From assembly GCA_937881145.1 (NCBI GenBank), contig CALGFL010000312.1, positions 1-6,421 of the forward strand: 6,421 nt of DNA, given 5' to 3'. Source of the stretch: an uncultured Bordetella sp. GTDB taxonomy: Bacteria > Pseudomonadota > Gammaproteobacteria > Burkholderiales > Burkholderiaceae_B. The notes under the pieces were generated by a model that did not search any database, had not been told where the DNA came from, and saw only the letters and a program-made list of their open reading frames with translations. The first letter of the stretch is position 1. Each line of letters opens with the position of its first letter. Positions 1 to 6,421 of this stretch are shown piece by piece. The position numbers and the translations under genes are program-made.

Positions 1-1200
1 CCGCGCCCACATCGCAGCGACGGCCTGGCAGATCTTCTCGTCGTTGACGTAGCGATCGTTCGGGCAGTCCAGCGTGACTTCGAAGCCGTTGGGGTAGCCG
101 GCTTCGGCCAGGAGCTTCTTGGACTTGGCGGGATCGGGCTTGTACGGCGCGCCGTAGGACGGATCATAGCCGTTGACCGAGGTGGCGAGCAGCGTACCCA
201 GCGGATGGGCCGCGCCGCGCATGATCTTCTGATTGATGGCGTTGGTGTCCACCGCCAGGATGAAGGCCTCGCGCACGCGCTTGTCCTTGAAGGGGTTCTT
301 GCCCTTCACGTTCGAGTACAGCAGTTCGGGGCGGAACTGGTCGAAGCCGATGAAGATGGCGCGGTCTTCGGGGCGGTTCAGGATCTTGATGCCCTTGGTG
401 GTCTTCAGGCGGTCCCAGTCCTGCACGGGCACGGGCTGGACGATGTCCATGTCGCCCGACAGCAACGCGGCCACGCGGGTCGATTCCTGCGTGATGGGCT
501 GGAAGATGACTTCGTCGACGTTGGTCTTGAGGTCCTTGTTCCAGTAGCCGGGGAAGCGCTTGAGCACGGTTTTCACGCCGGGTTCGCGGTCGGTCATCAT
601 GAAGGGGCCGGTGCCGTCTTCATGCATGTTGGCATAGTTGCCCGCGCCGTTCTTGACGTCGGTGGCCTGCGTGGTGTTGTTCTTCTCGCTCCACGTCTTG
701 CTCATCATGTAGAGGAAAGTCCAGTCGCGCGGCAGGATGGGCTGGGGCGTGGCGGTGTCGATCTCGACGGTGTAGTCGTCGATCTTCTTCACGTCGGAGG
801 CCTTGGCGCCATAGCCCTTCATGTCGGAACCGGGCGTGAGGCTGCGCTTCCAGGAGAAGACCACGTCGTCGGCGGTGAAGGGCGAGCCGTCATGGAACTT
901 CACGCCCTTGCGCAGATGGATGATCCACTTATTGGGTTCGGGGTTTTCCCAGCTCGTGGCGAGCGCGGGCACGAGCTTGAGGTCCTTGTCGTAGCCGAAC
1001 AGGGCTTCGTACATATTGCCCTGGAAGCCCAGCGTGAAGGATTCGTTCAACGACATCGGGTCCATGGACTGCGCATCGCCTTGATAGGCCCAGTGCAGGG
1101 TGTGTTCCTTGGCGGTGGCGGCCTGGGTTGAGGCAGCGTAGGCCGAAGTGGCCAAGGCCAGGGTAATGGCCGAGAGTTTCAATGCCGATCGAATGCGCAT
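1..1200 (-). CDS. Family 5 ABC transporter periplasmic binding protein (peptide type), 3' end missing
   Basis: Reading the minus strand from ATG at 1200 gives 400 codons without a stop, running off the left edge; family members are usually about 500-550 residues. Residues 1-22 look like a Sec signal peptide (basic MRIR start, hydrophobic core, cleavage after AYA). The mature part carries the SBP_bac_5 hallmarks: a tryptophan-containing N-terminal strand (HTLHWAYQG, 33-41), LVPALATSWE (76-85), the signature around 92-118 (IIHLRKGVKFHDGSPFTADD then VVFSWKR), GTGPF (196-200), GYW (218-220) and the late FKDKRVREAF (304-313). Such proteins capture peptides or similar solutes in the periplasm for an inner-membrane ABC permease (DppA/OppA/GsiB relatives). 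The substrate cannot be told, and permease genes, if adjacent, lie beyond position 1. The start is supported by the signal peptide and by GGAG (1211-1214) ten bases upstream. The gene is probably independent of the efflux operon, being separated by a terminator. Family is confident, substrate is not. Confidence 0.93.
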   Translation of the reverse strand, partial: MRIRSALKLSAITLALATSAYAASTQAATAKEHTLHWAYQGDAQSMDPMSLNESFTLGFQGNMYEALFGYDKDLKLVPALATSWENPEPNKWIIHLRKGVKFHDGSPFTADDVVFSWKRSLTPGSDMKGYGAKASDVKKIDDYTVEIDTATPQPILPRDWTFLYMMSKTWSEKNNTTQATDVKNGAGNYANMHEDGTGPFMMTDREPGVKTVLKRFPGYWNKDLKTNVDEVIFQPITQESTRVAALLSGDMDIVQPVPVQDWDRLKTTKGIKILNRPEDRAIFIGFDQFRPELLYSNVKGKNPFKDKRVREAFILAVDTNAINQKIMRGAAHPLGTLLATSVNGYDPSYGAPYKPDPAKSKKLLAEAGYPNGFEVTLDCPNDRYVNDEKICQAVAAMWAR

Positions 1201-1232
1201 GGCGTTCGTGCTCCGTGAGGGCGGATGAAGAT

Positions 1233-1258
1233 AAAAAAGGCGTAGCAGGTGCCACGCC
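1233..1258 (-). terminator. Intrinsic terminator after the efflux operon
   Basis: In minus-strand RNA, positions 1258-1251 and 1246-1239 pair as an eight-base-pair stem (GGCGUGGC with GCUACGCC, including one G-U wobble) closed by an ACCU tetraloop. Six uridines (1238-1233) follow directly. The U tract and the wobble pair favour minus-strand termination; in the plus direction that position becomes an A-C mismatch and there is no U tract. It begins 27 bases past the stop codon of the outer-membrane gene, a normal place to end the efflux transcript. Confidence 0.85.
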
Positions 1259-1274
1259 GCAGTGTGTTGCAAAT

Positions 1275-1302
1275 CTTATAGATCCTATTGTTTAAGCGTC
1301 AA
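1275..1302 (-). promoter_or_regulatory. Candidate sigma70 promoter for the binding-protein gene
   Basis: On the minus strand TTGACG (1302-1297) is followed after 16 bases by TATAAG (1280-1275). Each box is one mismatch from consensus, and they sit in an unusually A/T-rich patch for this window. The -35 box is inside the last codons of the outer-membrane gene, whose TAG stop (1287-1285) falls in the spacer. Expected transcription start is near 1268, giving a leader of about 68 bases to the ATG at 1200. The terminator hairpin lies inside that leader. This is inferred from sequence only. Confidence 0.55.
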
Positions 1303-2769
1303 TTGTTTGGCATTGGGGTTAGTACTGGGTGCGGACGATTGCAATTTGTCCGTCGACCAGCCGCCGCCCAGGTTTCCGATCAGCGAGACCATGGTGAGCC
1401 GCCGCTGCTGTTCGACGTTCAGCAGCGCTTGCTGATTGTTCAATTGGGCCGTCTGGGCTGTGGCGACGGTGGTGTAGTCCACTGTTCCCGCGCGGTATTC
1501 GTTCAAGGCGATCTGCGTGCCCCGGATCGAATCGGCCACCGCGCGGTTCAAAACATCGGCCTGCCGCGCCAGGATGCGCAGGCCCGCCAGATTGTCCTCG
1601 ACCCCCTGGAGCGCACCCAGCACCACGCCGCGGTAGTTTGCGACCGTGGCGTCGTAGCCGGCGCGCGCGGCCTGCACCGTGGCGCTGCGCGTGCCGCCGT
1701 CGAACAGCGTCATGCTCGCGTTGGCGCCGAGCGACCAGATGCGGTTGGCCGCGCGCACCAGGCCTGTGAGCGGAGACTGCGCGAAACCGTCCAGGGCCGA
1801 TAGCGAAATTTCAGGGTAGAACGCCGCCACCGCCACGCCGATGGCGGCGTTCTGCGCCGCCATCTGGCGCTCCGCCGCCGCGATATCGGGGCGCCGCTGC
1901 AGCAGCGTCGAGGGCACGCCCACGGGAACCTGCGGCAAATCGGGCAGTTGGGGATTATGCGGGATATCGAGGTCTTCGGGGTTTTTACCGACCAGCACCG
2001 CGATCGCATGGGCGTATTGAGCGCGCGCCACGCCGAGCGCGATCAGGCTCGATTGTGCGCTCTCGAGCTGCACGCGAGCGGTCATCAGATCGGATGGCGG
2101 CGTCGTGCCGGCGCGGCTCTGGTTCTCGACCACGCGCAGCGATTCCTGGTCCGCCGCGACGGTCTGCTGCAAAAGATCGATGTTGGCGTCCGTCGTGCGC
2201 AGTTCGACGATCGTGGTGGCCAGGGCGGTCTGCTCGGAAAGCACGGCGTTGGCCAGGAGAGCCTCGTCTGCCTGCGCGGTGGCCTGGTTTTCTTCGATCG
2301 AGCGCCGCACCTTGCCCCAGAGGTCGAGGTCCCAGCTCGCGCTGCCTTCCAGCGTGCCCGAATTGACGATACGCGATGCGGTGGCGCTGCGCTGGCGGGT
2401 GGCCGAGCTCGTCAGGCCCAGCGTCGGGAACAGCGCGCCGCGCGCGACGTTCACTTCGGCCAGTGCCTGCTGGTAATTGGCGTAGCGCTGGCGCACGGTC
2501 TGGTTGGAGCCTTCCACCTGCGGCTCCAGTTCGTCGAGCAGCGGATCGTGAAAGGCCTGCCACCACTGCCCCTTGGGCGCCAGGGCGGCGTTGGGGTCGG
2601 CCTGCGTCCAGCCGGGCAGCTCTTTGTAGGCGGCCGGAACGGCAATGTCGGGCCGCTTGTAGTCGGGGCCGACCGCGCAGGCGCAGAGCAGCGCGCACAT
2701 CGACAAAGCGAGAGCGCCGCGAGTGGCGCGATCCAGTGCGGTCGGTGCGTAGGGCGTCGTGTTCATCAT
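1285..2769 (-). CDS. NodT/OprM-family outer-membrane efflux lipoprotein
   Basis: Complete 494-residue outer-membrane factor that would form the trimeric exit duct for the RND pump encoded upstream. Residues 1-30 form a lipoprotein signal ending in Leu-Cys-Ala before the predicted lipidated Cys31, followed by the family hallmark CAVGPDYKRP (31-40). Two outer-membrane efflux repeats follow. The first includes QWWQAFHDPLLDEL (68-81) and WDLDLWGKVRRSIE (146-159). The second includes LLQRRPDIAAAERQM (289-303), the AFYPEISL stretch (316-323), LFDGGTRSA (355-363) and EYRAGTVDYTTV (424-435). Length is typical of the family. A polar tail of about 23 residues follows the usual LGGGW end. The ATG at 2769 overlaps the TGA of the pump gene (ATGA), and no good Shine-Dalgarno precedes it, so translation is probably coupled; a second ATG follows immediately and could also serve. 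It is comparable to OpmB of the Pseudomonas mux operon by position, but I do not assign a symbol. Confidence 0.95.
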   Translation of the reverse strand: MMNTTPYAPTALDRATRGALALSMCALLCACAVGPDYKRPDIAVPAAYKELPGWTQADPNAALAPKGQWWQAFHDPLLDELEPQVEGSNQTVRQRYANYQQALAEVNVARGALFPTLGLTSSATRQRSATASRIVNSGTLEGSASWDLDLWGKVRRSIEENQATAQADEALLANAVLSEQTALATTIVELRTTDANIDLLQQTVAADQESLRVVENQSRAGTTPPSDLMTARVQLESAQSSLIALGVARAQYAHAIAVLVGKNPEDLDIPHNPQLPDLPQVPVGVPSTLLQRRPDIAAAERQMAAQNAAIGVAVAAFYPEISLSALDGFAQSPLTGLVRAANRIWSLGANASMTLFDGGTRSATVQAARAGYDATVANYRGVVLGALQGVEDNLAGLRILARQADVLNRAVADSIRGTQIALNEYRAGTVDYTTVATAQTAQLNNQQALLNVEQQRRLTMVSLIGNLGGGWSTDKLQSSAPSTNPNAKQLTLKQ

Positions 2770-5700
2770 GCGTTCGTGTTCAGGTGCCGGTTCCAGGGCA
2801 GGCGGGCGGACCAGGCCGCGAGCCGGGCGCGCAGGCGGTCCAGGTAGAGATAGATCACCGGCGTCGTATAGAGCGTGAAAATCTGGCTCAACAGCAGGCC
2901 GCCCATGACCGTGATGCCCAGCGGCTGGCGCAGCGATGCGCCCTGGCCCAGGCCCACGGCCAGCGGCACGGCGCCGAGCACGGCCGCCGCGGTGGTCATC
3001 ATGATCGGGCGCAGGCGCAGCACGGCGGCGTGGTGGATGGCCGTGCGCGCGTCCAGGCCTTCCCGGCGCTGCTTCTGGATCGCCACGTCGACCATCATGA
3101 TGCCGTTCTTCTTGACGATGCCGATGAGCAGGATCATGCCGATCAGCGCGATCACGGAGAAGGGCGTGCCGAACACCAGGAGCGCGAGTGTGGCGCCGAT
3201 GCCGGCCGAAGGCAGCGTGGAAAGAATCGTCAGCGGATGGACGGTGTTCTCGTACAGAATGCCCAGCACCAGGTAGACCACGCCGATCGCCGCGGCGATC
3301 AAGAGCGGAATGGTGCCCATCGATTGCGCGAACGAGCGCGCCGCGCCGGCGAACGCGCCGTGCAGCGACGTGGGTGCGCGGATGTCGCGCAAGGCCTGGT
3401 CGATCGTCTGGCTGGCCGCGCTCAGCGAGCCGCCCGGCGGCAGGTTGAAGGAAATCGTGCCCGCCACCAGGCCGTCCTGGTGATTGACCTGGGTGGCGGT
3501 GTGGCCGGTGGTCCAGCTCGACATCGCCGACAGCGGCACCATGGTTTCGGCCGCGGTGCTGTCGGCGCTGCCGCTGGAGGCGCTGCCCTTGCTGTTGGAG
3601 ATGCTGTTGGTCGCGGCGTTGGCCGCGGCGTCGGCATTGCGCGTGTTGGTGCCGGCCGCGGCCTTGGCCTTGGCCGCGTTGGGCACCAGCGCGCTCGACA
3701 TCTGCGTCTGCGCGCTGCCGTTGACGTTGCCCGCCGCGGTGCTAAGGAAGATGCGGTCCAGCATCTGCGGGTACTGCCAGTATTTCGGCGCGACTTCCAT
3801 CACCACGAAATACTGGTTCAAAGCGTTGTAGACCGTCGAGACCGTGCGCTGGCCGAAGGCGTCGTACAGCACGCTGTCGATCTGGTTGGGCCGAAAACCA
3901 TAGCGCGACGCCAGGGTGCGATCGATATTCAAATAGACCTGCAGTCCATGCTGCTGCAGGTCGGAGTTCACGTCGGTCAGCTTGTCGGGATGCTTGTTGA
4001 GCTCGTCGACCAGTTTCGGCGTCCATTGGAAAATGGTCTCGGGGTCGTCGGCGGTCAGCGTGTATTGATACTCGGCCGCCGATTGGCGTCCGCCGATGCG
4101 CAGGTCCTGCTGGGCCTGCAGGAAGAGGCGCCCACCGGACACTTGCCCGAGCTTGGGCCGCAGCCGGTTGACCACCTCCTGGGCCGACGCGTGGCGCTGC
4201 GCCAGCGGCTTGAGTTGGATGAACACCGTGGCCGAATTGAGCGCCCGCCCACCGGTAAAGCCTGCGACCGAGGCGACGGCCGGATCCTGTTGGATGATGC
4301 TCTGCAGCTGCGCGAGCTTTTTCTGCATCGCCGGGAACGAAATGCTCTGGTCGGCGACGATGTTGCCGATCAGAAGGCCTGTGTCCTGTTCCGGAAAGAA
4401 CGTGGCCGGCAGCAGGCGGATCAGGAACAAATTGCCGATCACCAGGGCGATCAGAACGAGGATCACGGCCCGGGAATGGTTGAGCGCGACCGTGAGCGAG
4501 CGGTCGTAGGCATTCTTGAAGCGCTCGAACTGAGCCTCGATCCAGCGCGCCCAGCGGGCCGGCGGTTTGTCGGCGCGTTCGCGGCGCAGCACGTAGGCGC
4601 ACATGGCCGGCGTGACCGTAAGCGATACGACGAGCGAAATCAGGATCGAGACCGACAGCGTGACGGCGAATTCGTGGAACAGCATGCCCAGCACGCCCGG
4701 CATCAGCAGAATAGGCAGGAACACCGCGATGAGCGACAGGCTCATCGAGATCACCGTGAAGCTGACTTCCGCGCTGCCCTTGAGCGCCGCCTCGAAGGGG
4801 TTCATGCCGTCTTCGATATGGCGCGTCACGTTTTCCAGCACGACCACGGCGTCGTCGACCACGAAGCCCGTGCCGATGGTCAATGCCATGAGCGACAGAT
4901 TGTCCAGGCTGTAGCCCAGCAGATACATGGGACCGAAAGTGCCGATGATGGATATCGGCAGCGCCGCCGCCGGGATCAGCACCGCGCGCGGCGACCGCAG
5001 GAAGACGAACACCACGCCGATCACCAGCAGCACCGCGATGAAGAGCGTGCGCTCGGTGTCGCCGACCGAGGCATTGACCGATTCCGAGTGGTCCATCGCC
5101 ACGCCCACGTGGATGTTGCTGGGCAGCAGGGCTTCGATGGACGGCAGCACATTGCGGATCTGCCTGACCGTATCGACGATGTTGCTGCCGGGCAGCGGAT
5201 AGACGATGACCAGCACCGCCGGCTTGCCGTTGTAGAGGCCGGCGTTGCGGATGTTCTCGTTCGAATCGAGCACGTCGGCCACGTCGGCCAGCTTCACCGC
5301 CGCGCCGCCGCGGTAGGCGATCACCAGGTCGCGGTAGGGCGCGGCCTGGTTGATCTGATCGTTCGAGAGCACCTCGTAGCGCCGGTCGCCCACGTCCAGG
5401 TGGCCCTTGGCACTGTTGGCGTTGGCAGCGCTGATCGCCGCCCGCACGTCCTCCAGGCCGATGCCGTAGTGATTGAGCTTGCTCGGTTCCAGTTCGACCC
5501 GCACGCTGGGCAGCGCGCCGCCGCCCAGCGTGATCTGGCCGACGCCGTCGATGGCCGAGAGCTGCTGCTGGATGACCGAGTTGGCCGAATCGTAGAGCTG
5601 CGCCTTGGTCAGCGTGTCCGAGGTCAGCGCGAGCACCATGATGGGCGAATCTGCCGGGTTGTATTCGCGGTAGGTGGGGTTGCTGCGCAGCGTGCTGGGC

Positions 5701-6056
5701 AGGTCGGCGCGCGCCGCCTGGATCGCGGCCTGGACGTCGCGCGCCGCGCCGCTGATGTCGCGCGCCAGGTCGAACTGGACGATGATCCGCGTCGATCCGA
5801 CCGTGCTGGTCGAGGTCATCTCGTTCACGCCGGCAATGGTCTGCAGTCGCCGTTCCAGCGGTTCGGCCACCGTCGAGGCCATGGTGGTGGGGCTCGCGCC
5901 CGCCATGCTGGCCTGCACGACGACCACCGGGAAGGTGATGTTGGGCAGGGGCGCGACCGGCAGCTTGAAGAACGCAAGCAGGCCCGACAGCACGGTGGCA
6001 ATGGCCAGCAGCGTGGTCGCTACCGGCCGGCGGATGAAGACCCCGGTGATGTTCAT
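2766..6056 (-). CDS. mdtC: MdtC-like RND efflux pump inner-membrane subunit
   Basis: Complete 1096-residue HAE1-type RND proton/drug antiporter, closely resembling E. coli MdtC along its length. Visible landmarks are: the N-terminal [11 protein letters not shown] (7-17) and LPVAPLPN (32-39) entry to the first membrane helix; porter motif [14 protein letters not shown] [12 protein letters not shown] (81-92); the helix 4 proton-relay pair Asp401-Asp402 in [23 protein letters not shown] (553-560); FTGGRALNS (600-608); [13 protein letters not shown] (655-667); and helix 10 [12 protein letters not shown] (979-990) with the relay lysine at about 983. Arg1014 and Thr1021 match the remaining AcrB relay positions. 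Twelve membrane segments cluster at about 12-32, 336-550 and 914-1075, with two large periplasmic loops. The start is fixed by AGGA (6066-6063), six bases upstream, and by the ATGA overlap with the preceding pump gene. MdtB and MdtC form a mixed trimer in E. coli, and the tandem arrangement suggests the same here. The oddity is a low-complexity insert at 777-836. Substrates cannot be read from the sequence; bile salts, novobiocin and beta-lactams are known for relatives. Confidence 0.96.
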   Translation of the reverse strand: MNITGVFIRRPVATTLLAIATVLSGLLAFFKLPVAPLPNITFPVVVVQASMAGASPTTMASTVAEPLERRLQTIAGVNEMTSTSTVGSTRIIVQFDLARDISGAARDVQAAIQAARADLPSTLRSNPTYREYNPADSPIMVLALTSDTLTKAQLYDSANSVIQQQLSAIDGVGQITLGGGALPSVRVELEPSKLNHYGIGLEDVRAAISAANANSAKGHLDVGDRRYEVLSNDQINQAAPYRDLVIAYRGGAAVKLADVADVLDSNENIRNAGLYNGKPAVLVIVYPLPGSNIVDTVRQIRNVLPSIEALLPSNIHVGVAMDHSESVNASVGDTERTLFIAVLLVIGVVFVFLRSPRAVLIPAAALPISIIGTFGPMYLLGYSLDNLSLMALTIGTGFVVDDAVVVLENVTRHIEDGMNPFEAALKGSAEVSFTVISMSLSLIAVFLPILLMPGVLGMLFHEFAVTLSVSILISLVVSLTVTPAMCAYVLRRERADKPPARWARWIEAQFERFKNAYDRSLTVALNHSRAVILVLIALVIGNLFLIRLLPATFFPEQDTGLLIGNIVADQSISFPAMQKKLAQLQSIIQQDPAVASVAGFTGGRALNSATVFIQLKPLAQRHASAQEVVNRLRPKLGQVSGGRLFLQAQQDLRIGGRQSAAEYQYTLTADDPETIFQWTPKLVDELNKHPDKLTDVNSDLQQHGLQVYLNIDRTLASRYGFRPNQIDSVLYDAFGQRTVSTVYNALNQYFVVMEVAPKYWQYPQMLDRIFLSTAAGNVNGSAQTQMSSALVPNAAKAKAAAGTNTRNADAAANAATNSISNSKGSASSGSADSTAAETMVPLSAMSSWTTGHTATQVNHQDGLVAGTISFNLPPGGSLSAASQTIDQALRDIRAPTSLHGAFAGAARSFAQSMGTIPLLIAAAIGVVYLVLGILYENTVHPLTILSTLPSAGIGATLALLVFGTPFSVIALIGMILLIGIVKKNGIMMVDVAIQKQRREGLDARTAIHHAAVLRLRPIMMTTAAAVLGAVPLAVGLGQGASLRQPLGITVMGGLLLSQIFTLYTTPVIYLYLDRLRARLAAWSARLPWNRHLNTNA
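3549..3728 (-). other. Low-complexity insert within the MdtC-like pump (residues about 777-836)
   Basis: Between RIFLSTAAG (768-776) and ETMVPLSAM (837-845), where E. coli MdtC has only a short turn (FVINNEGKAIPLS as I recall it), this protein carries about 60 extra residues dominated by Ala, Ser, Asn, Gly and Lys. There are no recognisable motifs, no cysteines and few hydrophobics. It stays in frame, so the flanking pump sequence continues normally. It falls in the second periplasmic loop, near the docking/porter boundary by analogy with AcrB, and is probably a flexible linker or surface loop. Exact edges depend on the alignment. Confidence 0.8.
3558..3587 (-). repeat. Two-copy 15-base tandem repeat inside the pump insert
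   Basis: Read on the minus strand, 3587-3573 (GGCAGCGCCTCCAGC) and 3572-3558 (GGCAGCGCCGACAGC) differ at two bases and encode GSASS followed by GSADS (residues 824-833). This is direct evidence that part of the insert grew by local duplication. Confidence 0.85.
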
Positions 6057-6421
6057 CGCGGGTCCTGAGGGACTCCGGCGTCGGGCGCCGCGCCGTCTTT
6101 ATCGAACTTGCGGCGCAGGCGCCGCGCGGCGCGGTCGAAGAACAGATAGATCACCGGCGTGGTGAACAGCGTGAGCAGCTGGCTGAGAGTGAGGCCGCCG
6201 ATGATGGCCAGGCCCAGCGGCCGGCGCAGTTCCGACCCGGTGCCGGTGCCCAGCAGCATGGGCAACGCGCCCAGCATGGCGGCCAGCGTGGTCATGAGGA
6301 TGGGGCGAAAACGCAGCAGCGAGGCTTCGAAGATGGCCTCGCGCGGCGCCTTGCCGTGCGTGCGTTCGGCCTCGAGCGCGAAGTCCACGATCATGATCGC
6401 GTTCTTCTTGACGATGCCGAT
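6053..6421 (-). CDS. mdtB: MdtB-like RND efflux pump subunit, C-terminal end only
   Basis: The open frame extends from the right edge to TGA at 6055-6053, giving 122 visible residues of a protein that should be about 1040. It opens inside membrane helix 10 with [20 protein letters not shown], containing the conserved Lys-Lys-Asn proton-relay motif. It continues through [35 protein letters not shown] and the final helix [16 protein letters not shown], all strongly MdtB/MdtC-like. An ATG at 6394 inside the frame is an internal methionine, not a start. The short charged cytoplasmic tail ([19 protein letters not shown]) is like that of MdtB relatives. Its stop overlaps the next start as ATGA, so it is co-translated with the MdtC-like subunit. 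I choose mdtB over mdtC because it is the first of the tandem pair; the main body is not visible. Confidence 0.9.
   Translation of the reverse strand: MGIVKKNAIMIVDFALEAERTHGKAPREAIFEASLLRFRPILMTTLAAMLGALPMLLGTGTGSELRRPLGLAIIGGLTLSQLLTLFTTPVIYLFFDRAARRLRRKFDKDGAAPDAGVPQDPR
6063..6066 (-). promoter_or_regulatory. Shine-Dalgarno site of the MdtC-like gene
   Basis: AGGA on the minus strand sits six bases before ATG 6056 and lies inside the last codons of the MdtB-like gene. It fixes the MdtC start. In contrast, the next gene in the operon has no comparable site at its ATGA junction. Confidence 0.65.

Noticed and set aside
205..1131. A 308-codon open frame on the plus strand opposite the binding-protein gene
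   Set aside because: It is also in antisense codon register with a clearly recognisable minus-strand gene and has a His/Gly/Val-rich composition with no domain.
929..1255. A 108-codon minus-strand open frame starting inside the terminator region
   Set aside because: It is out of frame with the binding-protein gene it overlaps and has no family features; the signal peptide and SBP_bac_5 motifs are in the other frame.
1948..2847. A 299-codon plus-strand frame opposite the outer-membrane gene
   Set aside because: Arg/Gly/Ala-rich shadow of a gene with clear NodT-family motifs; it runs across the operon junction on the wrong strand.
3549..3728. The pump insert as a mobile element or an embedded independent domain
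   Set aside because: It has no inverted repeats, target duplications, stops or recognisable fold; local tandem duplication explains it better.
2376..6068. A 1230-codon open frame on the plus strand opposite the MdtC-like gene
   Set aside because: It is in exact codon register with the pump gene, where antisense stops require TTA, CTA or TCA sense codons, which this GC-rich gene avoids. The product is Arg/His/Asp-rich low-complexity sequence with no recognisable domain.
6053..6394. A stand-alone small gene of 113 codons starting at ATG 6394
   Set aside because: The frame continues upstream through the conserved KKNA helix 10 motif to the window edge, so this is the end of a large RND pump, not a small protein.

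Overview
The window is GC-rich, and every convincing gene lies on the minus strand, so it reads from right to left. Codon choice (very few TTA, CTA or TCA codons), the tandem MdtB/MdtC-type RND pumps with their own outer-membrane factor, and the peptide-type ABC binding protein next door all suggest a high-GC proteobacterium. The most likely group is Burkholderiales of the Alcaligenaceae kind (Bordetella/Achromobacter-like). The genus is an inference from protein resemblance; no rRNA or other direct marker is present.

Layout in transcription order. (1) 6421-6053 is the C-terminal end of an MdtB-like RND pump subunit, cut by the window edge. (2) 6056-2766 is a complete MdtC-like RND pump subunit of 1096 residues, longer than the roughly 1025 of E. 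coli MdtC, mostly because of a low-complexity Ala/Ser/Asn insert near residues 777-836. (3) 2769-1285 is a complete NodT/OprM-family outer-membrane efflux lipoprotein. (4) About 1258-1233 is a strong intrinsic terminator. (5) 1200-1 is the first 400 codons of a family 5 (peptide/oligopeptide) periplasmic binding protein, running off the left edge.

The three efflux genes form one operon. Both visible junctions are ATGA stop/start overlaps of four bases, which predicts translational coupling. Together the products would make a tripartite inner membrane-periplasm-outer membrane exporter of the MdtABC/MuxABC-OpmB type. The membrane fusion protein (MdtA-like) is not visible and would be expected upstream, beyond position 6421.

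The binding-protein gene is a separate unit. A good sigma70-like promoter (TTGACG, 16 bases, TATAAG) overlaps the end of the outer-membrane gene. The efflux terminator then lies between that promoter and the binding-protein start, so the hairpin would sit in the leader of the binding-protein mRNA. This attenuator-like arrangement and the repeat-built insert in the pump are the two most unusual things here. I see no CRISPR array, insertion sequence, RNA gene or clearly novel system; the rest is an ordinary efflux operon and transporter neighbourhood.
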